From contig NZ_CP150919.1 of assembly GCF_039909015.1 (NCBI RefSeq), forward strand, positions 1 to 64,000: a stretch of DNA of 64,000 nt, read 5' to 3'. The notes beneath the pieces were generated by a model that did not search any database, had not been told where the DNA came from, and saw only the letters and a program-made list of their open reading frames with translations. Below are positions 42,338 to 51,391 of this stretch, one piece after another (the first letter of the stretch is position 1; each line of letters begins with the position of its first letter). A program made the position numbers and the translations under genes. The DNA comes from Pseudomonas grandcourensis (GTDB lineage Bacteria > Pseudomonadota > Gammaproteobacteria > Pseudomonadales > Pseudomonadaceae).

Positions 42338-43060
42338 ATGAAGCGAAGTTTTGAGTCCGAGGCAGTTGCTCGGGACGTCTCGAGAAGGGTCAAGCGAGGT
42401 AATCGCTGCCATGTCTTCAGCTCAGTGAAAAATCCGGGCCAGACCATCGCGGCAGAAAGCTTTTTAGAGCGTGACATAGGCTTTTTGATTGAGCTTGATC
42501 CGCGCATCCTGCGTTTCCTTGAGCAGCCGTTCACGCTGGAACTGAATACCGGTCAGGAACTGCCCTCGCGCAAGGCTTTCGTTCCCCGACCAGGGATTAC
42601 ACCTTGCTTCTACACACCTGATTTTCTCTGTCAGTTAGCTGATGGGGTGCGCGTTGTAATTGAAGTGAAGTCGACGGCACTGCTCGACAAGGAGCTCGAT
42701 AAGTTAAGGAGAGCAAAGGACGTTCTGGAGAGCCTGGGCTACCGCTTCACCATTCTCACCGAGAACGATTTGAACCCTCAGCTCTTGTCGAATATCCAGT
42801 ACCTGAAATGCGTCTCAGCACCCTACCTTCAAGATGAGCTGCCCAGTGTCCTTGATACCCTGAGTACGGCGGCTACTGAGCGCGAATGCTGGACGGCTAA
42901 AGATCTGGCTCGGACAACCCGGATGGGATCGTTTGGCATTGCCATCGCCGTGTTTCACGGAATATTCCATGCAGACCTCAACCACGATTTGTTTGCGCCG
43001 GATACCCAGTTGTTCGCATCGCTTGGCGATCTCTCGCATCTGCAGGTGTTGCCCCTATGA
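42338..43060 (+). CDS. tnsA: Tn7-like transposase endonuclease subunit TnsA
   Basis: TnsA nicks the 5' ends of the element so that, with TnsB, transposition is cut-and-paste. From ATG 42338 the protein has 240 residues (a GTG at 42326 would add four). The PD-(D/E)xK nuclease core is visible: E40 in ESFLERD, D95 in YTPDF, and E109-x-K111 in VVIEVKST. A C-terminal winged-helix-like part follows (WTAKDLARTTRMGSFGIAIA), as in Tn7. It overlaps tnsB by four bases. Confidence 0.9.
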   Translation: MKRSFESEAVARDVSRRVKRGNRCHVFSSVKNPGQTIAAESFLERDIGFLIELDPRILRFLEQPFTLELNTGQELPSRKAFVPRPGITPCFYTPDFLCQLADGVRVVIEVKSTALLDKELDKLRRAKDVLESLGYRFTILTENDLNPQLLSNIQYLKCVSAPYLQDELPSVLDTLSTAATERECWTAKDLARTTRMGSFGIAIAVFHGIFHADLNHDLFAPDTQLFASLGDLSHLQVLPL

Positions 43061-44988
43061 ACGCTCTTAAGGTTGATTCGCTTGTTAGGTCTGGCGACTC
43101 ACTGATGCGGGTTACTGCGGTCAAACCCCAACATACGCAAGTGATATTGGAAGGCGCGTCGGGGGAAACCCTGATCTATCAGTTCGACGACTTCAATAAT
43201 AAGGTGGCTCGCGGTGAGTTATGTCCAATTTTTGAGGAAAGCGCAGCCAACGCTCAACTGCCGGTTCGCTCACTCACTCAACATGAACGGCAGGTTTTGG
43301 ATAGTCGCCTGAACATGGTCAATGAGGTGAAAAAACTTCAGACGCAAGGCTGTTCTTGGAAGGATATAAATGACCACCTTCTCACGCTCTTTGGCAGCAA
43401 TACGCCCTCGGTGCGGACAATTCAACGTTGGCTTGAACGAGCAAATCTAAGCGTGGGTGTTGAGGCGTTGGCCCCTTATTTTTCAAATCGAGGGCGGCTA
43501 CCGACGTGCCTGAATATCGATATCAGTAACGTCATCGTTGACGAGCTGGAAAAATGGTATATATCGACTGATCGTTTCAAAGCCGGCCAAATTACCCTGG
43601 CAATTAATGTTCGACTACGCGCCAAATGTGAGGAGTTAGGCATTCAATTTACGGGGGTTTCCAGGCGTACGATTACACGCTATATCGCAAGTTTTGCTAT
43701 GTCGGATTTAGCGCGTGGACGTCTTGATCCTCGAACGCTACGTCAGGCGCTCAAAGGTGCCTTTAGTTACCTAAGTGTCGAGCGTCCGTACCAACGAGTT
43801 GAATTGGATGCAACGCCGTTAGATATATTTGCGGTTGATAGCCTTCGAAAAATAATCGGAAAGCCAACGCTTTATTTGGTTGTTGATTGCGCCACAAGGT
43901 GTGTTATTGGTATCCATTTGACGATTCAGTCGGAAAGTCAGATTGGACTGCTGAGAACGCTTACTTCAATGTTCGAGCCCAAAGACAAAGCTTACATGGA
44001 GAGGTATAACTTAGAACGCTCATTGCCGGCACCGAGTATGTTTAATTGTCTGGTTGTCGATAATTCGGCTGCTCACCATGGTGATGCGATGAGGCGTGCT
44101 GTCGTGTATTTGGGAGCGCTCGTTGAGTTTACTCAAGCGAGAGCGCCACAGCAAAAACCGTTTGTGGAAAGAAAGTTTGGTACGCTTAAAACTGGCCTGA
44201 TTGAGATGCTTTGTGGTGCAACAAAATCTCAAGAACCACTGGAAGACGAGGCGTTGGGGCGCGCCATGCGTGACGCTTGTTATACGCTTGAGGAACTGGA
44301 AGGGCTGATAATTAGGTGGGTCGCAGAAGTGTACATGGATAGACCGATTGAAAGCCTCAATCAGCGTTTTGGTCATCCTTGTTCACCACGGAGGGCGATG
44401 CAATTATTAACTGAAAAATACCCGCTGTTGCCTCCACCAACGCCACAGGCCTTTGAACGAGCTTGCCTTAACTTTAGTTCGAAGCCGGTGCGGTTAACCG
44501 AAGACGGCGTGCGGTTTGGTGGGTTCCAATTTAATAGTGATGCTCTGTATGAACTGTTCATGGCCTCTTCGGTTAAATCTTGGGTCGAGGTCAGAAGTCA
44601 TCCGTTGGATGTCTCGAAAGTGTATGTGGTAGATCCTCGAGACCAAAAAAGGTTGGTGATGGCTGACAATAAACTTACAGGGTTGCCGGTAATGAGCTTT
44701 GAAACGGCAAAAGCTATCCGTAAGAGTCATTACAAATCAGACGCTGAGTTGAGTGCGGAGGACTATGTGCAGTCCCATGTTAAATTAATGGAAGATGTTT
44801 ATCAAAGTAACCAGTCGAAAAAACTGTCGATTAAAAGGAGTGCTGTAAGGACACTCGAGAAACAAGATGCGTCTCGTACAATTTCACGGAGTACGCACGT
44901 TGAAGCCGTTATGCCTGATCCTGTTGAAGGCCAAGCATTGCCTGAGTTGGCGCCAGTTGCGACTCGCAAAAAAGGAGCCCGGCCATGA
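43057..44988 (+). CDS. tnsB: Tn7-like DDE transposase TnsB
   Basis: TnsB recognises the terminal repeats and makes the 3' cuts and strand transfer. The 643-residue protein carries N-terminal DNA-binding helices, then the retroviral-integrase fold with catalytic D251 (RVELDATPLDIFAVD), D335 (LVVDNSAAHHGDAM) and E371 (QQKPFVERKFGTLK), giving the classic D-D-35-E spacing. The C-terminal tail is basic and likely contacts TnsC. Codon use is more AT-rich than in the core chromosome. It overlaps tnsA and tnsC (ATGA at both ends). Confidence 0.93.
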   Translation: MNALKVDSLVRSGDSLMRVTAVKPQHTQVILEGASGETLIYQFDDFNNKVARGELCPIFEESAANAQLPVRSLTQHERQVLDSRLNMVNEVKKLQTQGCSWKDINDHLLTLFGSNTPSVRTIQRWLERANLSVGVEALAPYFSNRGRLPTCLNIDISNVIVDELEKWYISTDRFKAGQITLAINVRLRAKCEELGIQFTGVSRRTITRYIASFAMSDLARGRLDPRTLRQALKGAFSYLSVERPYQRVELDATPLDIFAVDSLRKIIGKPTLYLVVDCATRCVIGIHLTIQSESQIGLLRTLTSMFEPKDKAYMERYNLERSLPAPSMFNCLVVDNSAAHHGDAMRRAVVYLGALVEFTQARAPQQKPFVERKFGTLKTGLIEMLCGATKSQEPLEDEALGRAMRDACYTLEELEGLIIRWVAEVYMDRPIESLNQRFGHPCSPRRAMQLLTEKYPLLPPPTPQAFERACLNFSSKPVRLTEDGVRFGGFQFNSDALYELFMASSVKSWVEVRSHPLDVSKVYVVDPRDQKRLVMADNKLTGLPVMSFETAKAIRKSHYKSDAELSAEDYVQSHVKLMEDVYQSNQSKKLSIKRSAVRTLEKQDASRTISRSTHVEAVMPDPVEGQALPELAPVATRKKGARP

Positions 44989-45947
44989 AATTTCTGTCCG
45001 CTCAGGAGGTGCTGATGCATGCACACTTTTCTGCAGCATATGATCGGGCGCATCAGGTTGTGGCGAGAGGGCTTGAGGGCGAGAATCTGATCCTGATGAT
45101 GCTGGCCCCTACTCGAACGGGGAAGAGCGAGCTGATCAGGCTGCTGCAAGCTGATCATCCATCCTTCACATCGGAGGGACGTAGATCCATTCCAGTTTTA
45201 CGGGTGGCAACGCCAGTCAATCCCACCCGTAAGTCCTTGCCTGAAGCTATGTTGGCTTCCTTGGATCCGCGTAAATATGGACGTGGCTCGGCGGAGCAAC
45301 TGACTCAGCGCGCTTGCGGGCTAATCGAGCTCGCAGGCACGCGTGTCGTCATTTTTGATGAAATCCAACACTTTATTGAGCGGCCCTCACGCGCGTTGGC
45401 GCGCGAGGTGGCTGACTGGTTGAAGCTCCTTAGCGAGGAGATGGGGTTGACCATCCTCATGCTCGGTTTGCCGTCCGCCCGAGCGATATTTGCGGGCAAT
45501 GAGCAACTCCGAGATCGTGCCGAAGCAGTGCATTATCTCTACCCGTATCGGTGGAATGACCCACAAGAGCGAGCGCTGTTCCAAAACTGTGTGTTAACCC
45601 TGTGCGGGGCTCTGACACAAGCTGGCTGGCACGTCCCAGATGTTAAGAGCCTGGATTTCATCCGCCGCCTGTACGCATCCACTCAGGGGCGTATCGGCAT
45701 GCTGATCAAACTGTTCTGTGCGGCTGAAGCCAATGCAAAGGCGCTTCGATTGGATCTCTCGACGTTCTCCGGTGCTTACGCGAAAAGCATTGGTACCGGG
45801 CTTATAGATTGCAATCCGTTTGACCCAGGTTCGCAACTGGATGACAGCGTGTTGGTACAAGCTTATGTGAAAGTCCTAACAGAAGCACAGATGCCATTAC
45901 CCAAAGCCTCCCTGATCGGGTTACAGGCTGGGAGGGGCTGGTCATGA
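44985..45947 (+). CDS. tnsC: Tn7-like AAA+ regulator TnsC
   Basis: TnsC is the ATPase that links target selection to the transposase. The 320-residue protein has Walker A APTRTGKS (41-48, Ala in place of the first Gly) and Walker B TRVVIFDEIQHF near residue 125, with sensor-like LTILMLGLPSARAIF. It is shorter than Tn7 TnsC (about 555 residues), closer to TniB-type ATPases. It overlaps both tnsB and tniQ by four bases. Confidence 0.88.
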   Translation: MKFLSAQEVLMHAHFSAAYDRAHQVVARGLEGENLILMMLAPTRTGKSELIRLLQADHPSFTSEGRRSIPVLRVATPVNPTRKSLPEAMLASLDPRKYGRGSAEQLTQRACGLIELAGTRVVIFDEIQHFIERPSRALAREVADWLKLLSEEMGLTILMLGLPSARAIFAGNEQLRDRAEAVHYLYPYRWNDPQERALFQNCVLTLCGALTQAGWHVPDVKSLDFIRRLYASTQGRIGMLIKLFCAAEANAKALRLDLSTFSGAYAKSIGTGLIDCNPFDPGSQLDDSVLVQAYVKVLTEAQMPLPKASLIGLQAGRGWS

Positions 45948-47839
45948 CGTTGATGATTGTTTTAAGTCCCCATGAACAGGAAACCTTGCATGGCTACCTG
46001 ATGCGCCTGGCATCTGGGAACCTATTGCCATCAGTAGACTCATTGCTCAAGCCTACTCGAATCAAACCTCGGCAAGCTTATACGCTTGTGCAACTCGAAA
46101 AAATCGCCGCTGAATTCGGTCTGAATTTGGGGGCCTTGACTATTCGTAACCCTGCACCTGGGCATACCGAGCCGCTCCTGAACCAACGCTTTCAGAGAGC
46201 TCTGTCGAGTCCTGTCTGTCCTCTGTGCTTGGGAGCGCAGCCTTACCTGAAAATGGCCTGGTCACATGACTTGCTAACGGCTTGCACAGAGCATGGCACT
46301 CGGCTGATTGACCAGTGTCCGAATTGCTCAACGCCTCTTTCGCTTCAGAGAGGCAAAGTGGATCTATGTGAAAACTGTGGTTTTCATTTGGCGTGTGCCC
46401 CGTCAGTGCCAGCTGACGAAAGCGAGTTGGCGATTTCGGCGCTGCTGTCTTCGACCGTGCATCCTGCCAGACGTCTGTTGCCTGGTGAGCTTGGCCACGG
46501 GCAAGCGCCCTCTACTATTGGTGAGTTTCTTTGCTTTCTGGCGGCCCACATTCAGCCGGGCGCAGAGGGCCAGGAAAAATCGCGGAAGGTTCCCAAACCC
46601 ACTTCGCTGCAAGAGTCGCGTGCGGTTGTGGATAGATTATGGATGGTGCTTGGGATCTGGCCACAAACTCTGCAGCAGTTAGTCATCGCCAATATCGAAA
46701 GCGGCACCGGGCCGGGATTGAAGAAGCGCCTTGGAAGCTGGTACGGCATGCTTCACAAGGAGTTCGCGGATCCGGCTTATAGTTTTTTTCGTGAGGAGCT
46801 TACGTCGATCATCGTCCAAAACTTCGACGGACATATCAATCTGCGGCTCCGTACTCTCAGCCCCGCCACACAGGACGAAAAAGCTTGGTTATCGGCAGCA
46901 GAAGCCGCGCGGTTTCTGGGGGGTGGCGAGCAAATTCTTGCCACTTTGGTGATTAATAGCGAGATCGAAGGGCGTGTGCATGTCGTAGGAAAAAATCGCT
47001 ACGTCGCGGTCGAGAGAACCGTAATCGAACAACTGGCTTCGGTACGAAGAGCCCACTTGTCAGCGACCGACGCCCGCAAACGTCTCGGTGTGTCCAAAGT
47101 CTTTTTTGAGCGTTTCATTCAAGCTGGAGCGCTCAAGCGTCTCGCCAAAGTTGACCGACCACCCCTTGTGACTGGGGAATACCGCCTTGAGGATGTGGAT
47201 GCCGTAATCAGTTTATTGATCAAGCAGACCTTGCACATTGCGATTCCGCCTGAGCAGACGGTGGGTATCCTGGATATTTCCGGAAAGCATGGTGTTTCAA
47301 ACGACCGAGTTTGTTCGATCCTGCAAGATATTCTTCATGGTGTATTGAGACCTGTCGCGTTGGTCTCTGGGATGCCCGGTATTTCCGGTTTACGTTTCAA
47401 CCGCCGCGATATTCACGAGCGGCTGGATGAAGTGCAACGTGATCCCGTACTGCTGATCACCGACCTGGTGCGTATCTCTGGTTGGAAGCATGAGTCCATT
47501 AAGGCCTGGATTGAGGGGGGATTTCTAAAGGCCGTGCAGGAGAAACGCGGCACGCGCTTAGTCACGGTAATCCCTGTCTCTTCCTTGATTCGCTTCATGT
47601 CGCAGTACGCGGTGCTCGCTGACCTTGCCCGGCGCGCCAATAGCAAATCCAATTGGATACTTGAGTCGTTACGTCCCGCCAAGATTCACGCAGCGGTAGC
47701 GCCAGTGACAGGCACAGGCGTCACGCGTGGAGTTCTGCTTAGCGTGGACGAGTTGCTGAAAGGGGCTCAGCTGAGAACACTGCCCCTATTTGCTGATATT
47801 GCCGATGCGTTTTGTGCCGCTCCATCGCAAGCCGCTTGA
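45944..47839 (+). CDS. tniQ: TniQ/TnsD-family target selector
   Basis: The 631-residue protein begins with a TniQ domain (PHEQETLHGYLMRLASGNLL) and contains zinc-finger cysteine pairs: CPLC near residue 90, CPNC near 125 and CENC near 142. The C-terminal 330 residues hold helix-turn-helix-like units (LSAADARKRLGVS-like and ITDLVRISGWKHESIKAWIE). In Tn7 the homologue TnsD binds the 3' end of glmS. By position and size this protein is the candidate that directs insertion to the gyrB 3' end. No second tniQ or tnsE is seen. Confidence 0.85.
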   Translation: MTLMIVLSPHEQETLHGYLMRLASGNLLPSVDSLLKPTRIKPRQAYTLVQLEKIAAEFGLNLGALTIRNPAPGHTEPLLNQRFQRALSSPVCPLCLGAQPYLKMAWSHDLLTACTEHGTRLIDQCPNCSTPLSLQRGKVDLCENCGFHLACAPSVPADESELAISALLSSTVHPARRLLPGELGHGQAPSTIGEFLCFLAAHIQPGAEGQEKSRKVPKPTSLQESRAVVDRLWMVLGIWPQTLQQLVIANIESGTGPGLKKRLGSWYGMLHKEFADPAYSFFREELTSIIVQNFDGHINLRLRTLSPATQDEKAWLSAAEAARFLGGGEQILATLVINSEIEGRVHVVGKNRYVAVERTVIEQLASVRRAHLSATDARKRLGVSKVFFERFIQAGALKRLAKVDRPPLVTGEYRLEDVDAVISLLIKQTLHIAIPPEQTVGILDISGKHGVSNDRVCSILQDILHGVLRPVALVSGMPGISGLRFNRRDIHERLDEVQRDPVLLITDLVRISGWKHESIKAWIEGGFLKAVQEKRGTRLVTVIPVSSLIRFMSQYAVLADLARRANSKSNWILESLRPAKIHAAVAPVTGTGVTRGVLLSVDELLKGAQLRTLPLFADIADAFCAAPSQAA

Positions 47840-48003
47840 GGACATCGAAAATGAGGCCATGCAGTCGGTACCTTGAGCTCAGGCTTGCTGCAGCAATGCG
47901 TCATCCTTTTAACGCCGTAGCAACCGCTTTGCTGACGCAGGTCGAAATTATCTCATGCTGCGCTATCGGAGTTGTGCATCGGCATGTTTTAGCTGGAGGA
48001 GGC

Positions 48004-48204
48004 ATGTTTGAAGACGGGCACCGTATCCGAACTTCAGATATCTGCAAGGTGGAGAACGACGGGCTGTATTGGGCACTTTGTACGGTCAGTGGCAGCCGAT
48101 ATGTGATTGTCACATTCAAACGGCCTGGAGGACGGAGGTCATTGAATGATTTTTTGAAAGTGCTTACAGGTGGTTTTTACCCCACACCGAGGCGACTTCA
48201 ATAG
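48004..48204 (+). CDS. Small 66-residue protein
   Basis: ATG 48004 is preceded by TGGAGGAGG. The product (MFEDGHRIRTSDICKVENDG, YWALCTVSGSRYVIVTFKRP) looks like a compact beta-rich protein seen near DUF6957 genes in Pseudomonas islands. The function is unknown. The upstream 160 bp after tniQ show no gene. Confidence 0.55.
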   Translation: MFEDGHRIRTSDICKVENDGLYWALCTVSGSRYVIVTFKRPGGRRSLNDFLKVLTGGFYPTPRRLQ

Positions 48205-48442
48205 CCCTCCAAGGGGAGAGAATTGATGAGGGACTCACTATGCAGAGCAATGGCATGGGCATGAACTCATAAAGGTACTGCTGGTTGATCGATAGCAGGC
48301 ACCTCCACAACATTTGTAAATGTGAGTTTTTCCCTGCGGTTGGTGCTAACAGACTTCATCTAATCGATGTTCGAAAAAACAGTGAGGCTCGTTCAATTAT
48401 GCGCGCGCCTTCGATATCCCAGTTAGTCGATGGAGGTGTGTA

Positions 48443-48841
48443 ATGCAAGAACTCAACGCGATTGTTGACCTACTCCATGGAGAGGGTACGACGATGCTCG
48501 GGCACGAGTTGTCCGATGAAGATGCTGTTGCACGAGTTCGCGAGCAGTTTCCACGCCAGCCTTTCTGCTTGGTGCGTCACTGGATTTGGATCGACCTTGT
48601 TCTACCGGATATGGTGCGAGACGAATTTGAACAAATGGGCCAGCAAGCGGTGATGCTTTTTGCCCACCAGGTTGTATTGGATAGCCGTGGCCGGTTCTGT
48701 TCTGGCAGTTGGGTGCGTAGTACACCTTTGGTGGCATTTAGCGATGGCTGTTTTTTTCAAACGGTCAACACAGTTTATGTGTTGCTTGGTCATGGCGTAC
48801 GCAAGAGCGCTGAGCTTTCAACCATGATCAAAATTTTCTAA
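48443..48841 (+). CDS. DUF6957-family protein
   Basis: The 132-residue protein (ATG after GGAGGTGTGTA) reads CLVRHWIWIDLVLPDMVRDE, VMLFAHQVVLDSRGRF, WVRSTPLVAFSDGCFFQTVN and TVYVLLGHGVRKSA, the conserved core of DUF6957. These proteins are common in Pseudomonas mobile regions with no known activity. It is preceded by the 66-residue ORF and may be co-transcribed. Confidence 0.7.
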   Translation: MQELNAIVDLLHGEGTTMLGHELSDEDAVARVREQFPRQPFCLVRHWIWIDLVLPDMVRDEFEQMGQQAVMLFAHQVVLDSRGRFCSGSWVRSTPLVAFSDGCFFQTVNTVYVLLGHGVRKSAELSTMIKIF

Positions 48842-49263
48842 CCACGGAGTCCAGTCGCTCCTCCTCCCCCAGGCTTCTCTTTTGGGTGATGCCGATGATG
48901 GATTCAACTCGGAGCGACACTGACATCTGTGGGCGTAACACGAGAGTGCCGGTATTTGGCGAGCAGTTCAGCATCCTTCAGGCCTCATGGGGATACGGGG
49001 CTGAGCACGAGGGTGTGCTATCGCGTGCACTTTTGTGAGTTCAGTTTTCCAGCACTTTAATTGCGCTTCAACGTGAGCACCAGCTCATCAGCATTTCGAT
49101 GATGAGTGCCCTGCTGATGACCAAGTGTTTGGCCGTGTGGGGCTCGATGACTTTCGGGGGCAGTCCTAAGGGCAGATGCTTCGACGTTATGGGAGGCCGG
49201 CTTTTCGGATGCTTTGGATCTTTAGTTGTAGCGCTTTTTTAGCTAATCATGGGAGATATGCCG
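48842..49263. other. Intergenic region with a possible gene relic
   Basis: A frame near 48946-49020 reads RVPVFGEQFSILQASWGYGA and then breaks, and FDDECPADDQVFGR follows near 49095-49140. Together they resemble the two ends of a small Pseudomonas hypothetical protein with its middle deleted. No intact gene is supported. Confidence 0.35.
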
Positions 49264-49998
49264 ATGCGTATTCACCTACTGTCAGATTTGCACCATGAGT
49301 TCCGCCCTTTTGTGCCAGAAGTGGTGGATGCCGACGTAGTCATCTTGGCGGGTGACATTGATGTCAAAGCGCGCGGCGTGGCATGGGCCAAGCAAGCCTT
49401 TTCCTGCCCGGTACTCTATGTGCCAGGCAATCATGAGTTTTACGGTGGGCACCTGAACAACACCCTGCTGAAGATGAGGCTGGCAAGCGATGAGCGGGTA
49501 CGGGTTCTTGATCGCGATGAGGTCATCATCGGTGGTGTGCGTTTTCTCGGTGCAACGATGTGGACAGATTTTACCGCGACGGGAAACCAATCTGTGGCGT
49601 CCATGCAGGCACAGCACGCGATGAATGATTTTCGGCAGATCCGCACCGATAACTATCGGCGCATTCGCCCGGTCGACTTGGTCGAGCAGTCTGTCAAAAC
49701 ACGTGATTGGCTTTGTTCAAAGATGGCTGAGCCGCACGAAGGGCTTACAGTGATGATCACGCACCATGCGCCGACGTTGCTCTCACTGGCGGGGATTTCG
49801 CACGCAGGAACCCACCTGGATGCAGCATATGCAAATCCTTGGGAAGACCTCATGAGTGATTCGATAGCCCTATGGGTGCATGGTCATTCTCATGCTGCTG
49901 TTGACTACAACATTGCGGGTACACGGGTGGTTTGCAATCCAAGGGGGTATCCGGGTCAAGATACGGGGTTCATTTCCAGTCTTGTGATCACCCTCTAG
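49264..49998 (+). CDS. Calcineurin-like metallophosphoesterase
   Basis: From ATG 49264 (MRIHLLSDLHHEFRPFVPEV), seven bases after GGGAGA, the product is 244 residues. All metal-binding motifs of the family are present in order: SDLHHEF, AGDIDV, GNHEFYGG, THHAPT and HGHSHAAVDY. It hydrolyses a phosphoester or nucleotide. Substrate is not predictable from sequence. No operon partner is evident. Confidence 0.85.
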   Translation: MRIHLLSDLHHEFRPFVPEVVDADVVILAGDIDVKARGVAWAKQAFSCPVLYVPGNHEFYGGHLNNTLLKMRLASDERVRVLDRDEVIIGGVRFLGATMWTDFTATGNQSVASMQAQHAMNDFRQIRTDNYRRIRPVDLVEQSVKTRDWLCSKMAEPHEGLTVMITHHAPTLLSLAGISHAGTHLDAAYANPWEDLMSDSIALWVHGHSHAAVDYNIAGTRVVCNPRGYPGQDTGFISSLVITL

Positions 49999-50112
49999 GC
50001 CTGTTGCCGTTTCATATGGGTAGAGGTTGTAGTGGGGAAACTGTACTGCTGACTATAAGCCGCTTTCGGGTTTGGAATCGCCGAATCTAATGCGGCTCTC
50101 ATGGGCGAGCAA

Positions 50113-50162
50113 GGTACGATGCTTCATGCGGGCTTAAGGTGGGAAAGACCGTTTGTCGTTGG
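50113..50162. repeat. 50-bp direct repeat, first copy
   Basis: Matches 56268-56317 at 47 of 50 positions in the same orientation (core GATGCTTCATGCGGG and AGACCGTTTGTCGTTGG). The second copy lies just after the TOTE gene. The stretch 49999-50368 has no other supported gene. Confidence 0.85.
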
Positions 50163-50368
50163 CATTGCCGAGGGGTGTGGACATCTGGGGCAATGTGCAC
50201 AACCCCCAACATTGCTGCAAGGACGATGGAGCCGTTCAGGGGTGGAGTGATTCGGAAGGATCCATTCAGAACATTAAAGGATCAATTCAGTCATCGGTCA
50301 GAAGAGGCCAACATGGTCGATGGAGATGACTTGATAAACTCGTTCATCACAGACCAGATTGGTGGAGC

Positions 50369-50734
50369 ATGAAATCAGTCGCATCTGACGCTGAGATCGC
50401 TGTACTTGGAAAAGCGTTTGTTCGAGCCGGCGAAGGGCTGGGGCTTGATGACACTGAGTTATCAGCTGTCTTAGACGTGCATGTTTCCACGATGCTGCTA
50501 CTACGCCATGGACATGAACGGCTTCAACCGGGCACCGAAGCGTGGAGCCGAGCCCTGCTTTTGGTTGAGTTGTATCAGTCATTGCTCGCGGTGGTAGGCA
50601 ATGAGCGAAATGCTAGAAGCTGGCTAAGCAGCGAGAACCATGGTCTGTGTAGTCGTCCACGCGATCTCATCGCATTCCGAACAGGGCTCGAGCAGGTTGT
50701 CAAATATCTGGCCGCTGCTCGCTCGCTCATCTAA
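50369..50734 (+). CDS. Xre/MbcA/ParS-type antitoxin, toxin absent
   Basis: The 121-residue protein (MKSVASDAEIAVLGKAFVRA) has an N-terminal Xre-like helix-turn-helix (LGLDDTELSAVLDVHVSTML) and the C-terminal DUF2384 signature (ARSWLSSENHGLCSRPRDLI, EQVVKYLAAARSLI). These antitoxins normally precede a RES toxin that degrades NAD. Here the next sequence is an IS66 transposase remnant, so the toxin has probably been lost. It is the second orphan antitoxin of this family in the element. Confidence 0.8.
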   Translation: MKSVASDAEIAVLGKAFVRAGEGLGLDDTELSAVLDVHVSTMLLLRHGHERLQPGTEAWSRALLLVELYQSLLAVVGNERNARSWLSSENHGLCSRPRDLIAFRTGLEQVVKYLAAARSLI

Positions 50735-50787
50735 CACGTCCGCTTAAGCCAGTCAGGTGTTCATCCGTAGATGATCAGTAAGGTAGT

Positions 50788-51282
50788 TCCTCGGGTTGTA
50801 CGAAGTTGAGCGCCAGGCGCGGGACATGAGCGATGAGGATCGCTGGCGAATACGCCAGGAAAAGGCAGCACCGATAATCGAAGCGTTCCACGAATGGATG
50901 TTGGCCCAGCGAGATCTAGTGCCCAATGGATCAGCGACGGCCAAAGCTCTGGATTACAGCCTTAAACGCTGGGTAGCGCTGAGGCGCTACCTCGACGACG
51001 GGGCTGTGCCCATCGACATTAATTAAGTAGAGAACCAGATCAGGCCATGGGCTCTTGGGCGCTCGAGCTGGCTGTTTGCTGGATCACTACTCAGCGGAAA
51101 ACGGGCGGCGGCGATCATGAGCCTGATCCAGACTGCGCGCATGAACGGACATGATCCGTATGCTTATCTGAAGGATGTTTTAACTCGTCTGCCGACGCAG
51201 CGGGCAAGTGAGATTGATCAACTGCTGCCGCATCAGTGGATGTCGGCCTGAGTCACGCAAGGTGACTTCGGCGGACGCTTAC
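50788..51282 (+). pseudogene. IS66 transposase C-terminal remnant with right end
   Basis: One frame reads LYEVERQARDMSDEDRWRIR, KALDYSLKRWVALRRYLDDG, VPIDIN, a TAA in place of Trp, then VENQIRPWALGRSSWLFAGS and TARMNGHDPYAYLKDVLTRL to a stop at 51251. This is the C-terminal third of IS66 TnpC with a nonsense mutation. The sequence ending GCGGACGCTTAC at 51282 resembles an IS66 terminal repeat. The insertion or deletion that left it probably removed the toxin after the antitoxin. Confidence 0.8.
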
Positions 51283-51391
51283 GCTGGAGTGGAATTGCGG
51301 TTCAGTTATGAATCCATTGCGAGCCGAAATTAGTGCTGTTAAATTGGATTTTTCACGCCGGATTGGCCAAGTGCCATTATAGGGATTTAGT

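Noticed and set aside
42326..47839. CRISPR-associated transposon (CAST)
   Set aside because: No Cas12k, Cascade genes or repeat-spacer array anywhere in the element; a single large TniQ/TnsD-like selector explains targeting.
50139..50372. 77-codon frame across the 50-bp repeat
   Set aside because: It begins inside the repeat, has no ribosome site and no recognisable sequence; probably non-coding.
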